From the NCBI GenBank assembly GCA_023053545.1, contig JAKZAN010000001.1:1260565-1324564 (forward strand): 64,000 nt of DNA, written 5' to 3'. The notes beneath the pieces are model-generated. The model saw only the letters and a program-made list of their open reading frames with translations. It ran no database searches and was not told the origin of the DNA. This document shows positions 49,401 through 62,263 of this stretch, in pieces (position 1 is the stretch's first letter; every line of letters begins with the position of its first letter). The stretch comes from Lepidurus packardi. Lineage: Eukaryota; Arthropoda; Branchiopoda; Notostraca; Triopsidae. The position numbers and the translations under genes were made by a program.

Positions 49401-52400
49401 AAATGCTAGAATGCCTAAAATTCGAACCTTACGAAATTCGAACATTTGACAAAACCTTGACACAACAAAATTCACTCATTAGAATCCTCGAACTAAATCG
49501 CCCTAGAACGGATAACAATGACCAATGCTCAGTCATTCCGCTCGCTAGGATTGAAAAATCGAGCCCAAGGATAATTCTACAGGGCTCCTTGGAGGGTTCG
49601 AAATGACGTCACATCCTCTTCACGAGCGAGGTGAGACAGAAAGAAATTGGCAGAAATTTCCTCGGGCACCGAGACCAATAAAGAAAGGTACCAGCAACGA
49701 ATAGCGAGCTGGGGCCCCGAAGCGACTTGAGACAATGGCGCAAAAGTGCACAGGGTTCACAGAATGTCCCAAAATATACTGTTGGACGGGGTAAGAGGAG
49801 GGAGAGGTAAAGGCTAACGGGTGATAAAGGATTGTAGCTCAGGCAGAAAAAAGATTTTTTTTTAAAAAAAAAGAGGAGTACCACCATTGGCTGCTGCTGC
49901 AGTTTGGGTGATGATGGGCTTGTTGTTTTTCTTTTCCTCGCCCTTTATGAGTTCCTGCGAGGGTTTAACGAGCCTAGTGGAGCCATTGCCAAGGTTGCAG
50001 GCAGTTCGTTCCAATAGGTTGTCCGGTGCCATCCATTCTAATGAAGGAGCCCCCGGGAAGATAACGTTCTTGAAAAAAAAAACTCCCCAAGATTTCTTCG
50101 GTTAGACTTTGCCCCAGTGTAATAAACACCTGCGAATCCCTGGCTACTAAACAGCCTGTCTTGAACAGTGGAGAGAAAAAAAAAGAGACTTAAATAGCGC
50201 AGAAATGGACCCATCGATAGCGATTGCCAGTAAATGTCGTCCATTACTGACTCAAAATGGTTTGCGCGCTTCCCTTTGGGATTGGCCAGTAAACGTGATT
50301 TCTATCTCTCGTACCCATTGCCCTATGTTTTGAAACTGTCTAGAAAAACACCCAACACAAAAAAGGACAAAAAAGTTGGCATGAACACGGTACAAAAAGT
50401 CCAAAAAGCGTATACAATATGGAACCTTCGAAAGAGGCAAAAAAAAATTAAATCCGAAACACATTATGACTGCAACAATTTCGCAGGGACAGAAAAGGGA
50501 AAGGAAATAGAGCTCTGCTGCTGGGTTTAGGAAATGGGAATGTCAGTCACCAAGTTATGGCACGATGGGGTGGTAATGACAGCCCTTTAACTACCACCCT
50601 CTGCAACCTTTTCTACTCCTTTTTTCAGGATAGCTATGTAAACCCCACCACCCCCCGAAGCAGACGTCGTTAGATGCTGTGTGACATTACTGCAAGACAA
50701 GCGGACAGCTTAAGATGTATATTCTGGCCAGAGGGGTTGAGGGTTAGTTTCCTTGCCAGGAAAGGGCAAAGTGCACAGTAAAACTGCGCGTGGGACTCGA
50801 AAGATATGCCCTACACTTTCTATCCCAATTTCTGGCGCTAGAAATTTCCGGTTTGCTGTTCGTAGTCAACAAGGGGAATCAAACAAGTTCAGCGCCGCTT
50901 TTTCCCCCACCTCGGAGCGTACATTACTGCAGTAATGCAGGATAACAAGGGGCCTCTATTACTGCAGCAATTCTATGTCGATAGTGTCGCAGAAATGTTG
51001 CACAGAATCGGATGTTTCCTCGCTACTAAACATGGATTTCTGCTACACATAGCTTGCAGAAGTTGATGTCTGCCGGCAGATCCCAAGCGTAATACTACTC
51101 TCACTGTAATACCAAACAAAGCTAAGAAACTATTTCAGACAAACATGGGTTTCTATGGAAGGGTTTCTTAAAACAGAGCAAGGGAGGGAGATAGAACAAA
51201 ACGGCTATGGAAGAAGAAAAGCTGTCGAGGCTAGCCTGTTCTTTCTACATTAGAGAGCTAATTAATTGGGTTTAAAACCTTTAAAGAACCTTGCAAGTCT
51301 TAAACGGAAGCTTTCCACCCCCCGGTCCCAAAGTTCGGGCTCGCCTTAGTGGAACGTTTCACTTCACGCTCTACAGCTTCCATTCCATTTTGGTGGAAAG
51401 GACGGAAAGGACTCGATATAAAAACGGGGAGTAAAGGGATCCACTTTGTTTATGTCCTCCACATACGTAAACTCGCTGAGGGAGACAATGCAGTTTATAT
51501 TGTCCAGTACTTGTCCCTTTCTAATCCACTTGCAGTAGTTCTTGATCTACTTGATGTCACAGTCTTGTTTTTTGAACTCCTTTAACTCCCTTTCCTATCG
51601 TTCCTCCGCGGAGATGAGAACGCTTAGGACATTTCTACCTAGCGGACATTTCTTCTAAAAAGCTCTTCGAGGAAGAAGGAGGAGAGGGTAGGTGGGGGGT
51701 GCGCGCCCTAGCGCGAATAGGTAATAGCATTTCTTCGGAAGCGTGGCATGGTTGCAACAATCACAAGCAACACGGTTCTTTGGCCCCCGTAGCTCAGAAG
51801 CCTGGAAAACTGTCTATTTTTCAAATAAAAATAACTCTCGCTAAATAATCTCGCTAAAAAAAAGTTGAACGGATCCCAGAAAAAGAAGAAAATAGGCTAA
51901 CAAAAAAAAAAGCCTATTGCGACAAAAGTCCATTTTCTACGCTCTAATTTGGCTTTCGTCCTTTGCCTTTTCGTCTAAACGGATTAGAGAGGTCCAAACA
52001 AGCAGCGATGCCTCTAAGACCTTAGTGACGTCCGCTGTCGCTTGGGCCGTAATGACACAGTAACAGCAATTTGGTGTGCTCGTAGTTTTGTTTAGCTGCG
52101 CAAAGAGGGGCTATAAAATGGTCTCAGACTTTTTTTTTAACGCTTGTGAGCCGCGTCTCATCTTACAAGCCGTGATTAGGTCTCTTCTTCTTTCTTTTTT
52201 CTTCCATAAACTGCTTTTTACCAAATAAAAGAGGGCAGAAATACCACAGAAAAAACTGCCCAAAATGAATAAAAAGAAGAGAAAGAAATAGGTATAAAAT
52301 AAATAAAAGGGACCCACATTTTCCCTCCCTGTGTGCTTACTCAAGAGCATACTTGCCGAAGCGGTCCGCGTCTACATCGTCCCAACTCGATCTCTTCCTT

Positions 52401-52680
52401 TCATGTTTTTTTCTTCCGAGTGTCACGAAAATATCCAAAGCAAAGAAGGAGCAAAACAACGTAAAGGAAAATATGACGCTCAGCAGCCCCACTTCTTTAC
52501 ACGTAAGGAAAAAGATGCTGGGCTACCAGGTTGAGCCCAAGCAATTTCAGAGAGTTGTCTCTTTTTAGCTGCAGAAATAAAATTAAAAAACTTTTAGCGG
52601 TAAAGCATATTTCTGCCAAAAAATTCCACTTTACTACATATGAATGAGTGTACTCTATTACTTAGATTCTCCGGAAATAT
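49401..52680. other. Noncoding stretch, 49.4-52.7 kb
   Basis: No coding region is supported. It includes the clearest full dyads of the ATTNCTGC field, two within 50 bp (50923 and 50958). Confidence 0.5.
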
Positions 52681-52719
52681 GCCTTGTTATGTCTTTCTAG
52701 TGCTGAAGAAATTGTTTGC

Positions 52720-53000
52720 CAGTATTGCCGGTACCGGCAAAAGGTTTGCCGGTACCGAAGAATCCTCTTGTTTGTACAGGAAAATGTCTCGGGGAAGAAA
52801 TGTTTTGTTAGTATCGAAGAAATGTCGTGCCGGTACCGAAGAAATGTCGTGCCAGTACCGAAAAAAGGGTTTGCCGGTACCGAAGAATCATCTTGTTTGT
52901 ACAGGAAAACGTCTCGGGGAAGAAATGTTTTGTTAGCATTGAAGAAATGTCGTGCCGGTACCGAAGAAATGTCTTCCTGGTACCGAAGAACAACTTATTT
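52720..53000. repeat. GGTACC-rich minisatellite
   Basis: Short units of the type GCCGGTACCGAAGAAATGTC repeat irregularly, and a ~125-bp block with TTGTTTGTACAGGAAAA and CTCGGGGAAGAAATG occurs twice. Overlapping open frames in several phases are translations of this repeat. Confidence 0.88.
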
Positions 53001-54430
53001 TGGGGAGGGGAACTGCTTGAGCATGGTAGGGGTCCATTTGAGGCTAGCGGGGTTTGTTGTAGGTTGTGGTTAGTTTGCCCATTTTCCCCACCCACAGTAA
53101 TAGCCTGTCCATAGCTCGCGTCCCCCGCGGCAATAGAGAAAGGTGCGGGGTCCCTACCCGGTGAACCCGAGGGATTGGAAGACTTCGGAACGCGCCTTGG
53201 ATTAAGAATATTCTCACGCACAACCCTAGGCCTAACAAGAGACGTTTTTCTTTTTGGCCTGGCCAGGGGTGGTAAGGACGTGCTCAGCAAGAATAATCAC
53301 GTGCTAACCTGGCATACTTCCCCGGATTCAGATCCGAGAGGGAGGGGGGAAAAAAGGGTCGTTTAAAAGAGGAAAAAAGCTTTGAGGGAAAGGCAGTCAG
53401 GAATCCTTAAGTTTCCATAGTAATGCTGAGGCCATCTCTTTAAACTTAACGTTATTTCTGGGGGTCTATTTTATGCTACACGACTCCCTTGACGATACTA
53501 TAAATAAATAATCCACTCTCTAAAAGGTCAAAGGTGACGTAGGTGATTCACCAGAATCAGAACTAGAGGCAGCAGGTTTTTCTGTAAGATTCTATAAGAT
53601 TACAACTCGACAGATTTCAGCATTCAACTCAACTTCCATGGCTCCATGGTGGACAATATTGGAACAGCGTTGCCCTAAATGGTGAAACTCTTTCAATGCC
53701 CTACGGAGAACCATTTTCTGCTTGCTAAGTTAAACGTGCCGGTACATCAAACTTTAGTTCCGTGTATGGTTTACTGCCTAAATTTGCCGGAAATTTCTGC
53801 CTAATTTTCGAACTGTCCGCTCCGCCAGTTCTCACAATGATTTGAAGGTCTCCCTGAGGATCTCGAAGGGAAATTGCCTCTGTTATACTAACTATCCAGG
53901 AGACGGTAATACCTTTAACGTGGTCGTGTTGCTTGGCCTTCTAATGGAAATTAATCCACCCTATGGGGGCGTTAGTGAACACATTCAACGATTCCTTCTT
54001 TCCGCGTTCGTCTCTTTCGACAATGAACTTGGGGAAACGGAATGGTAGGAATCATCACGTTGCGCCTTTAAAGGTCATATAGTGTACTAAGCACCCTCCC
54101 TCCCTGAAAAACATATCTTCCCTTCTTTAATAGCTTCCTCAAGATCTTAACGATTTCTGCGCTGCTGGACAAAAGGTGATGACGCAGGTTAACTAACTCC
54201 CGCTCTATCTTTCTCTTTCTCTGCTCTAATCCTTTTCTGCAATCATAAGGATCTGTCAAACGATTCGAGACGGTTCTTTGAAAGTTTTGATCCGTGACAA
54301 GTGAACCGGTATTTCTGAGAGCTCTCAACGGAAAAACAAGTAAATCCAATTCCGATATACGGTAATCTAGAAAACCTGTTCCTCCTTACTAAGAACCCAA
54401 TCCCCATTGGTTGGTACTGTGGTACTAAGA
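53001..54430. other. Noncoding stretch, 53.0-54.4 kb
   Basis: No coding region or long repeat is supported. Confidence 0.45.
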
Positions 54431-54439
54431 AAAGCAGCA

Positions 54440-55340
54440 GTAACGCAACAGCATTACTGCATTCCATGGGAAAGTATTACTGTATCACTTATGAAAGTTA
54501 ATACTCTTTCGCCTTGTTGCAGCAATGTGGTACGTTTACTAGCTTTCTTCGGTATTTCTGGGCGAGCAAGTATTACTGTATCACTCATGAAAGTTAATAC
54601 TGTTTCGCTGGGGAAGTACCAACAATTGGTCGGTATTACTGTACTGCTCAGCAAAGTAATACTGTATTGCTGAAGCGAGCATTATTGTAACACTGATGAA
54701 AGCTCCGCGATCTTCAGGCAATAACTCAATACATTGTACCCAAGTCTCCTTGTTGCAGCAATGTGGTACGTTTACTAGCTTTCTTCGGTATTTCTGCGTC
54801 GAAAAAGTATTAAAGTACCAAAAACAGTTTGGTATTATTGTGTTGCTGGGGAAGTACCAACAATTGGTCGGTATTACTGTACTGCTTGTTACTGTATTGG
54901 TCGATATTACTCTACTGTGTTGCTGAAGCGAGCATTATGGTAACACTGATGAAAGTTCCGCGATCTTCAGGCAATAACTCAATACATCGTACCCAAGTCG
55001 CCTTGTTGCAGCAATGTGGTACGTTTACTAGCTTTCTTCGGTATTTCTGGGCGAGCAAGTATTACTGTATCACTCATGAAAGTTAATACTGTTTCGCTGG
55101 GGAAGTACCAACAACTGTTTGGTATTACTGTGTTGCTGGGGCAGTACCACCAATTGATCGGTATTACTGTACTGCTCAGCAAAGTAATACTGTATTGCTG
55201 AAGCGAGCATTATTGTAACACTGATGAAAGTTCCGCGATCTTCAGGCAATAACTCAATACATCGTACCCAAGTCGCCTTGTTGCAGCAATGTGGTACGTT
55301 TACTAGCTTTCTTCGGGATTTCTGCGTCGAGAAGGTGGGG
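54440..55340. repeat. Tandem array of ~242-275 bp units, about four copies
   Basis: Units open with GTTGCAGCAATGTGGTACGT at about 54510, 54752, 55006 and 55281. They carry several GGTATTACTG/CAGTAATACT words in both orientations plus GCGATCTTCAGGCAATAACT. Length varies by gain or loss of a GGTATTACTGT-containing segment. Confidence 0.92.
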
Positions 55341-56740
55341 TGAGGTTGGCGAAGATAGATGCTGCTCCAAGTCTGTCTTTTATCACCGCTACCTTGTAAA
55401 ACCGCACAAGACAACTTTTTCTGGCGTACCAACGTATAACCCTGTGTACCCTGGGTATCATCCATCAAACCCAAGAGTTATATAGCCATTATGAGTTCCC
55501 CCTTCCTCCTCCCAACCCTCAAAACAAATTATACGATTTAATTAGGACTAAACACAGGAATTTTTTTCTACATTCCTCCACCTATCATCTTGTACCTAAC
55601 GACCAGACAATTTGTTTAAAAGACTTCCAGCCCCTTTAAGCATAAAAATGGAAGGGCCTTGCACTGATCGTACGACACTAGCTCCCTCTATTCTCCCTCT
55701 CCAATTCTACTTGCAGCACCACCTGGCGGGAGGCGAAATGACAATAGAAGCAAGGATAAAATTTTTTTTATTTTTTTTCTATTTCATTCTTTTTTTTGCT
55801 TTAAGAAAGTTGTTAATGGATTTCGGAAAGAATACTGCCGCCGTATTTTTCATGCTGCCTGCTGCTGTTGCCACGTCAAGGGGAAATGTTACAGGTCTTT
55901 GCTATGAAAATAATATTTCTTTTTTAAAAAAAAAAGAAAAAGCTTTCTGTCATTTCATTTACATTGTCAAGAAGAAAATGCATGTGTTTGCGGGCGGTCC
56001 TTGTGAGTTGTTGCTAACGGTCTTCGTTCTCTTTTCTTTTTCTTTTCCTTAAAAAGGAAGCCTGCCTTCATTTACCATCCCTGGCTGGAGAAATAATACA
56101 ATGTAACATCGAAACCCCTTTTAAGGCTTTATTTCTGCCAAAGTTCTCTGCATGCTATAACGGTCATCCAACTTTTCTCTCTGTCGCTGTTGGAACGCGT
56201 AACTCGTAACTCGTAACACTACACTGAGAGCTTTGGTGCTCTTCCCAGGATCTCAAAAAAAAACTGATGACTTTCTGGGGAAACTTCATGGGTTTGCAAC
56301 CAAGTTACGGGCCACTTGTTCCGGTTGCTGGTTGATAGTTAATACACAGGGTTTTGGATATTAACGTGAGAAAAAATGTGTTCAGAGCAGAAGGAGAGGG
56401 GCGCGTAAAAGAGACAAATCCAGAGGGGTCCAGCCAATTAGGAAGCTCGTGTGAAAGCGCAGTAATGCCCCCAAGCCTTAAGCCACGACAAACGTATGAC
56501 CCACTTGCACGCCAAATTATAACAGTCCACAGTTACACAGACAGACGTAGCCATACAGAAGCGCCCTAAATCGTCATTGGGGACGACTGGCTTTTTAAGT
56601 CTATTTCTATGTATGTATAGAGAATAGACGGTGAAGTCATACATGATGCGACACAAGTGCTTCTGAACACGCCATCCACGGCTTTGTCCCTTCAATCAAC
56701 CTTTTATAACTACAATATGTACTTCCGAATTATGGTCGAG
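55341..56740. other. Noncoding stretch, 55.3-56.7 kb
   Basis: No coding region is supported. The 146-codon open frame at 55612-56052 runs through T- and A-runs and shows no domain. Confidence 0.45.
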
Positions 56741-56749
56741 TGAAGATAA

Positions 56750-58960
56750 ACAGCACTTTAGTTCTTTCTAAACAAGTCTTCCTTAGTTTGGAATCGTTAG
56801 TTGGCCGGAGCGCAGTATTACTGAAACAATATTACTGATATTACTGAAAAACCTTTTAGGCAGGGAAGGAATTTTTAACTTTTTTTTTTCTCCACACATC
56901 TTCAAATCATTATCGAAGAAAAGTTTTCGAGGTTGATTGGGCGTTTTTTTCTGGAATGGGTTCCTTTCCAAGGAGGTTATAAGCCTTTACTTACGGCATT
57001 TCTTTGGTAAAAAGCTGCGGAGAAATTGACGGAAAATTTGCCTAAATAGAATTTACGAATTCTTGGAAAAAATTTTGGAAGGGATTAGATTTTGGGAGTG
57101 AAGCTAAACAGCACTTTAGTTCTTTCTAAACAAGTTTTATTTAGTTTGGAATCGTGATTAGTTGGCCGAAGCGCAGTATTACTGATATTACTGATAAGCG
57201 CAGTATTACTGATATTACTGAGAGACTTTTTAGGCAGCGAAGAAATTTTTTACTTTTTTTTTCTCCACACTTACTTCTTCAAATACTTATCGAAGAAAAA
57301 TTTTCGAGGTTGATTGTGTTTTTTTTTCTGGAATAGGTTCCTTTACAAGGAGGTTCTAAGCCTTTACTTACGGTATTTCTGTGGTAAAAATCTGAGTAGA
57401 AATGGACGAAAAATTTGACTAAATAGAATTTACGAATTCTTGGAAAAATTTTTGGAAGGGATTAGATTTTGGGAGTGAAGCTAAACAGCACTTTAGTTCT
57501 TTCTAAACAAGTCTTCCTTAGTTTGGAATCGTGATTAGTTGGCAGAAGCGCAGTATTACTGATAAGCGCAGTATTACTGATATTACTGAAAGACCTTTTA
57601 CGCAGCGAAGAAATTTTTAATTTTTTTTTTGTCCTCCACACATCTTCAAATCATTATCGAAGAAAAGTTTTCGAGGTTGATTGGGCGTTTTTTTCTGGAA
57701 TGGGTTCCTTCCCAAGGAGGTTATAAGCCTTTACTTACGGCATTTCTTTGGTAAAAAGCTGAGTAGAAATTGACGCAAAATTTGCCTGAATAGAATTTAC
57801 GAATTCTTGGAAAAATTTTTGGAAGGGATTAGATTTTGGGAGTGAAGTTAAACAGCACTTTAGTTCTTTCTAAACAAGTTTTCCTTAGTTTGGAATCGTG
57901 ATTGGTTGGCCGAAGCGCAGTATTACTGATATTACTGATAAGCGCAGTATTACTGATATTACTGAGAGACTTTTTAGGCAGCGAAGAAATTTTTTAACTT
58001 TTTTTTCTCCACACTTACTTCTTCAAATACTTATCGAAGAAAAGTTTTCGAGGTTGATTGTCCGTTTTTTTCTGGAATGGGTTTCTTTCCAAGGAGGTTA
58101 TAAGCCTTTACTTACGGCATTTCTTTGGTAAAAAGCTGAGTAGAAATTGACGAAAAATTTGCCTAAATAGAATTTACGAATTCTTGGAAAAAATTTTGGA
58201 ACGGATTAGTAGTTTGGGAGTGAAGTTAAACAGCACTTTAGTTCTTTCTAAACAAGTTTTCCTTAGTTTGGAATCGTGATTAGTTGGCAGAAGCGCAGTA
58301 TTACTGATAAGCGCAGTATTACTGATATTACTGAAAGACCTTTTAGGCAGGGAAGAAATTTTTAACTTTTTTTTCTCCACACTTACTTCTTCAAATCACT
58401 ATCGAAGAAAAGTTTTCGAGATAGATTGTGTTTTTTTTCTGGAATGGGTTCCTTTCCAAGGAGGTTATAAGCCTTTACTTACGGTATTTCTTTGGTAAAA
58501 AGCTGAGTAGAAATTGACGAAAAATTTGCCTAAATAGAATTTACGAATTCTTGGAAAAAATTTTGGAACGGATTAGATTTTGGGAGTGAAGTTAACCAGC
58601 ACTTTAGTTCTTTCTAAACAAGTTTTCCTTAGTTTGGAATCGTGATTAGTTAGCCGAAGCGCAGTATTACTGATATTACTGATAAGCGCAGTATTACTGA
58701 TATTACTGAGAGACTTTTTAGGCAGCGAAGAAATTTTTAACTTTTTTTTTCTCCACACTTACTTCTTCAAATACTTATCGAAGAAAAGTTTTCGAGGTTG
58801 ATTGTGCGTTTTTTTCTGGAATGGGTTCCTTTCCAAGGAGGTTCTAAGCCTTTACTTACGGCATTTCTTTGGTAAAAAGCTGAGTAGAAATTGACGAAAA
58901 ATTTGCCTAAATAGAATTTCCGAAAAATTTTTCCTGGGAAAATTCTTGGAAGGGATTAGT
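56750..58960. repeat. Tandem array of ~360-378 bp units, six copies
   Basis: CAGCACTTTAGTTCTTTCTA marks unit starts at about 56751, 57110, 57487, 57851, 58229 and 58598. Each unit contains one or two AAGCGCAGTATTACTGATA blocks, TTATCGAAGAAAAGTTTTCG and TAGAATTTACGAATTCTTGG. Units differ mainly in the number of ATTACTGAT blocks. A diverged end is at about 58920. Confidence 0.95.
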
Positions 58961-61900
58961 TTTTATTTTGTTCTTTAGAAAAAAAAAGAAAAAAAACTCG
59001 GTGACATCGGCGGCGATCCCAACCCAGTGGTTGTCAATTTCTGGTTACAATTCAGCCAGCAATTTTTTTTTTTGCTTCAAATTAGTACGCCAAAAAGTTT
59101 TACAGTCGTGTTTCCTCGGCTTGCGACTTGTTGTCACAGTTAATTGAATTATGTAAATAGGTTAGTCAAGGCTGCCTTTCACAAACCGCCCACCATGCCG
59201 GGGAAGGAGGGTGGAAGGGGTTGAGACTTTCGGGGAAGATAAGAGCAATTTGAATATCTTTCTTTCCCTTTTTTTTTTTTTTTTTTAGTTTTCTCTCCCT
59301 TGAATATCCTCCTCGTCTAAAGTACATTGCCGAAAAGAAGAGAACGAGCGAAGCGGTAAATATGGACACGACAGGAGAGTTTGAGCTAATGAAGGAGGGG
59401 ATATACATAATGCGTTTCATCAAGATAGAGATGCCCTGTATGCTGCCTTTAATAGGATTTAGTACACTACACGTACATATAATGTACAAGGACAAAATGT
59501 CCCAAAATGTAAAGGATTCGACCAAGCTCCCTTCCTTCTCATGTTCCTCGAAACCCAGCATTTCTGTGCACGAGATATTAATCCAAGTCTTTGCAGTATT
59601 TCTCATCAGCCTTGGGGTGAGGGCGAGACGAGAGGCAATGTACGCAGTAATACTGAAGGCATGGATGTACATTACAAGTGTGTGTGTTATACCGGAAAGG
59701 TATTAAGCGGGTTCATTAATGCATCACCGTCAGTTTTGCGAGCAAATCAATGTTGTTTTTCGGAGTACCCGCTTGAACATTACTGCAGCAATACAGCTTC
59801 AAGCTGAGTTTCTCTACAACACACGATGTTTACTTTGAGCTACTAACCTATGGAGTGTTACAGCGATTTTTTTATTTCCATGACAAGGGTATAGTGACAG
59901 AATTACTTCGATTTCTGTGGGTATTTCTGCCATGACTTCAGGTAAATACGAACCCATTTCTAGCAGTTTATTGACAGCTTTAAGAGATCTAAAAGGTGCT
60001 TAGTAAGCAATGCTCCTTAGATATTTGTAGAAGCATGTACGTAAGGCAGAAATACTGAGGCAGATATCTGCAGAAATATAGAATTCCTTCAGAAATTACA
60101 TACTCTTGCAAAATCTCTGACGTACATACCAAGTATGTTTCTGTCGGTATAACAAGGTATGCATGCCTTACACGGAAATTACCCAGAAATACTGCAGTAA
60201 TTGTTGAAACCGATAAGGGTACTGTGCAGAAATAAGGGTATTTCCCGTAGATTCCAACTGGTTGATGCACTCCTGGTTTGCTGAAATAAGAACCGTAAGA
60301 AATGCTTCAGTCATTACTGAAAAATTCCGGCAAACATTTCTTTGGAATATCTGTTGAACACCGACAAGTTTTTGACCTTACGTGAAGAACCGAAGATTCA
60401 GAAAACTTCGCCGACTAAACACCGAATAACTACTGCCCATTTCTGTCAGATATTACTTAGACATTCTAGCAAATACCAAGCAGGAACAACAAGAATCTGA
60501 AAACCTAAGACGCTATCTGTCAATGTCCTTTTAATTAACTTGATAGAGTGACATTCATACCCCGAATGACTTAGCTGCAGTAATATGTACAAGGTGCCTT
60601 GATACGCCCTCTAGGGCCATAAATACCAACTAAAGACCTCATCTCTCTTCGCCTAAACACAACAAAGTCAGATCCTTTCTTAGAACACCCCAGAAAATTA
60701 AATTGATTAATTCGCCAGAAATCCCCCCCTTTACTGGTACGCCAGTGTAAGGCATCTCTAAGATTTCACAAACTACAAAGGAACGCTTTGGGTCCAAAGG
60801 AAAACGTATGCAAATATGTATCTAACGACGGGAGACAAACATCTGCTCCCAGAAAGCAACGAACATGATTTCTTTCCTTTTTCGGCTTTTTACAATCATT
60901 CCCTACCGCTGTGACGCTTTGTTTACGTTCCATTCCAGTACTTGAGGCCATAAATTTACTATATTTGCCAGGGCAGGGTGGTGGGACTGACTTTTTCATA
61001 AACTGGGTGACGGAACCACAACTCCTGCAGAAATTTCTGTCAGGAACGAATGGTTATTCTATACTATAGCACCAGATTTGCTATGACTGCAGCAATACCT
61101 ATAAGGCGCAGCGTTATTGGCATTTGCCCGACCATGAAGTGTTTTCTTTGGGACCCTGCTGACGTGCCCAACCTTTGGGGCTGTCCGACACAGGCCTTAA
61201 AAGCTTTTCCAGTCGTGAGGATGACAGGTGCTAAATGCTCTGATTTTTTCAACATTTTTTTCTTGTTGCTTCCTTTCCCTCTGGCTTTAATGTTTCGCAG
61301 CTGGGGTTATAAAAACTGCCGCACCAGTTGGAGCGCTGCAAAACAGGTTTCAAGACCGCTTTATCCTCCCTTTCCTTCTTTTCATTTTAATCCAAAAAAA
61401 GCCGATAATGTTGACAGGTGGCGGAGACATGCTCAAGTTGCCTTTCTCGGAATGGAGCAAAGTTTGCTAATGGTAATGAGAACGGAGCAGAAAGGGAAAC
61501 AGCTTCGTTAGTCGGTAGCAGACATTTGAATGCGAGCTTCCCTTCTCCCCGCTCCGCCCCCTTTTCTCCCATTACTACCCTAGCTTTCTTTGTCCACGCC
61601 GTCTCGGAGGGCGGGATCATTGCCTTGGAAGGACTCCGCTGCAAGGCGCTAGTGTCGCCTGTCTCTTTTCGCCTGAGGGGAGTCAAATTGGATCACTATC
61701 TGTCTGATAGAGTTAAAGAACAGGGACGGAGAGAGTCCTTTAACGAGCCCTTGCACTTCCGTTCGCGTATCGCATCCTGTAACTTGATTCTGTGTTCAAT
61801 TATCAGGCAATCAAAACGTGACGATGTTCAACGCTGGGAAACTACGCTTACATAAAATTTCCAGTGAGGATCGAATAAGAAAGTTAGAGCTTGCTTTTGT

Positions 61901-62260
61901 ACCGGCACAGGTGATCTTCTGGGACCCTCCGATCGATCCATTTCGTGTTCAGCACATTCCGTAGCTTGTCCACAATAGAAATCAGTCTGTATATGACGTG
62001 TGTTTACAATTGGGGGAGTATTCCTTCGGGGGTACACCATTATGGCCCTGCGTGGGAGGTAAAGCAGGTTCCGATGTGGAAAAATCTCCCCCGGATTTCC
62101 CACCAATATTTTCTACATGTACTTTTAAGTTTTTTTTTAGGTTCAAAAGGCCAACAGCTCAAAAAAAATATAACGTTCTTTTAGAAAACAGAGCAGAACA
62201 TCTAGTTTCTGCTGATATTCTTCTTTCCACCATGCGAGAAAAACAGTAATCCAGCTATTA
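58961..62260. other. Noncoding stretch with overlapping chance frames
   Basis: Open frames of 114-168 codons lie on opposite strands over the same bases (59166-59672 and 59362-59706; 61387-61686 and 61418-61855). None has a recognisable domain or supporting splice structure. The last dense members of the ATTNCTGC field are at about 61027 and 61090. Confidence 0.45.
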
Positions 62261-62263
62261 ACG

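Larger units (their letters stand above)
32000..61100. repeat. Field of dispersed ATTNCTGC/GCAGNAAT words (dyad ATTNCTGCAGNAAT)
   Basis: Read by eye, the 8-base word ATTNCTGC or its complement occurs about 70 times here, with N mostly T or A, sometimes G. Examples: 33539-33546, 42137-42144, 45652-45659, full palindrome ATTACTGCAGTAAT at 50923-50936, ATTACTGCAGCAAT at 50958-50971 and 59779-59792, and 60194-60201. Truncated forms (ATTACTGT, ATTTCTGG) are also common. The words are mostly in otherwise unique sequence. The first 31 kb has only about half a dozen, two of them in exons (5858, 15852). Confidence 0.7.

Noticed and set aside
52640..53290. Overlapping frames of 95-160 codons on both strands
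   Set aside because: All derive from the GGTACC minisatellite and flank, in several phases at once.
59166..59706. Opposite-strand frames of 168 and 114 codons
   Set aside because: They cover the same bases, contain a poly(Lys) run from an A/T tract, and have no recognisable domain or splice context.
61387..61855. 145-codon + strand frame overlapping a 99-codon minus frame
   Set aside because: No family resemblance; mutual overlap of open frames suits GC-richer noncoding DNA.
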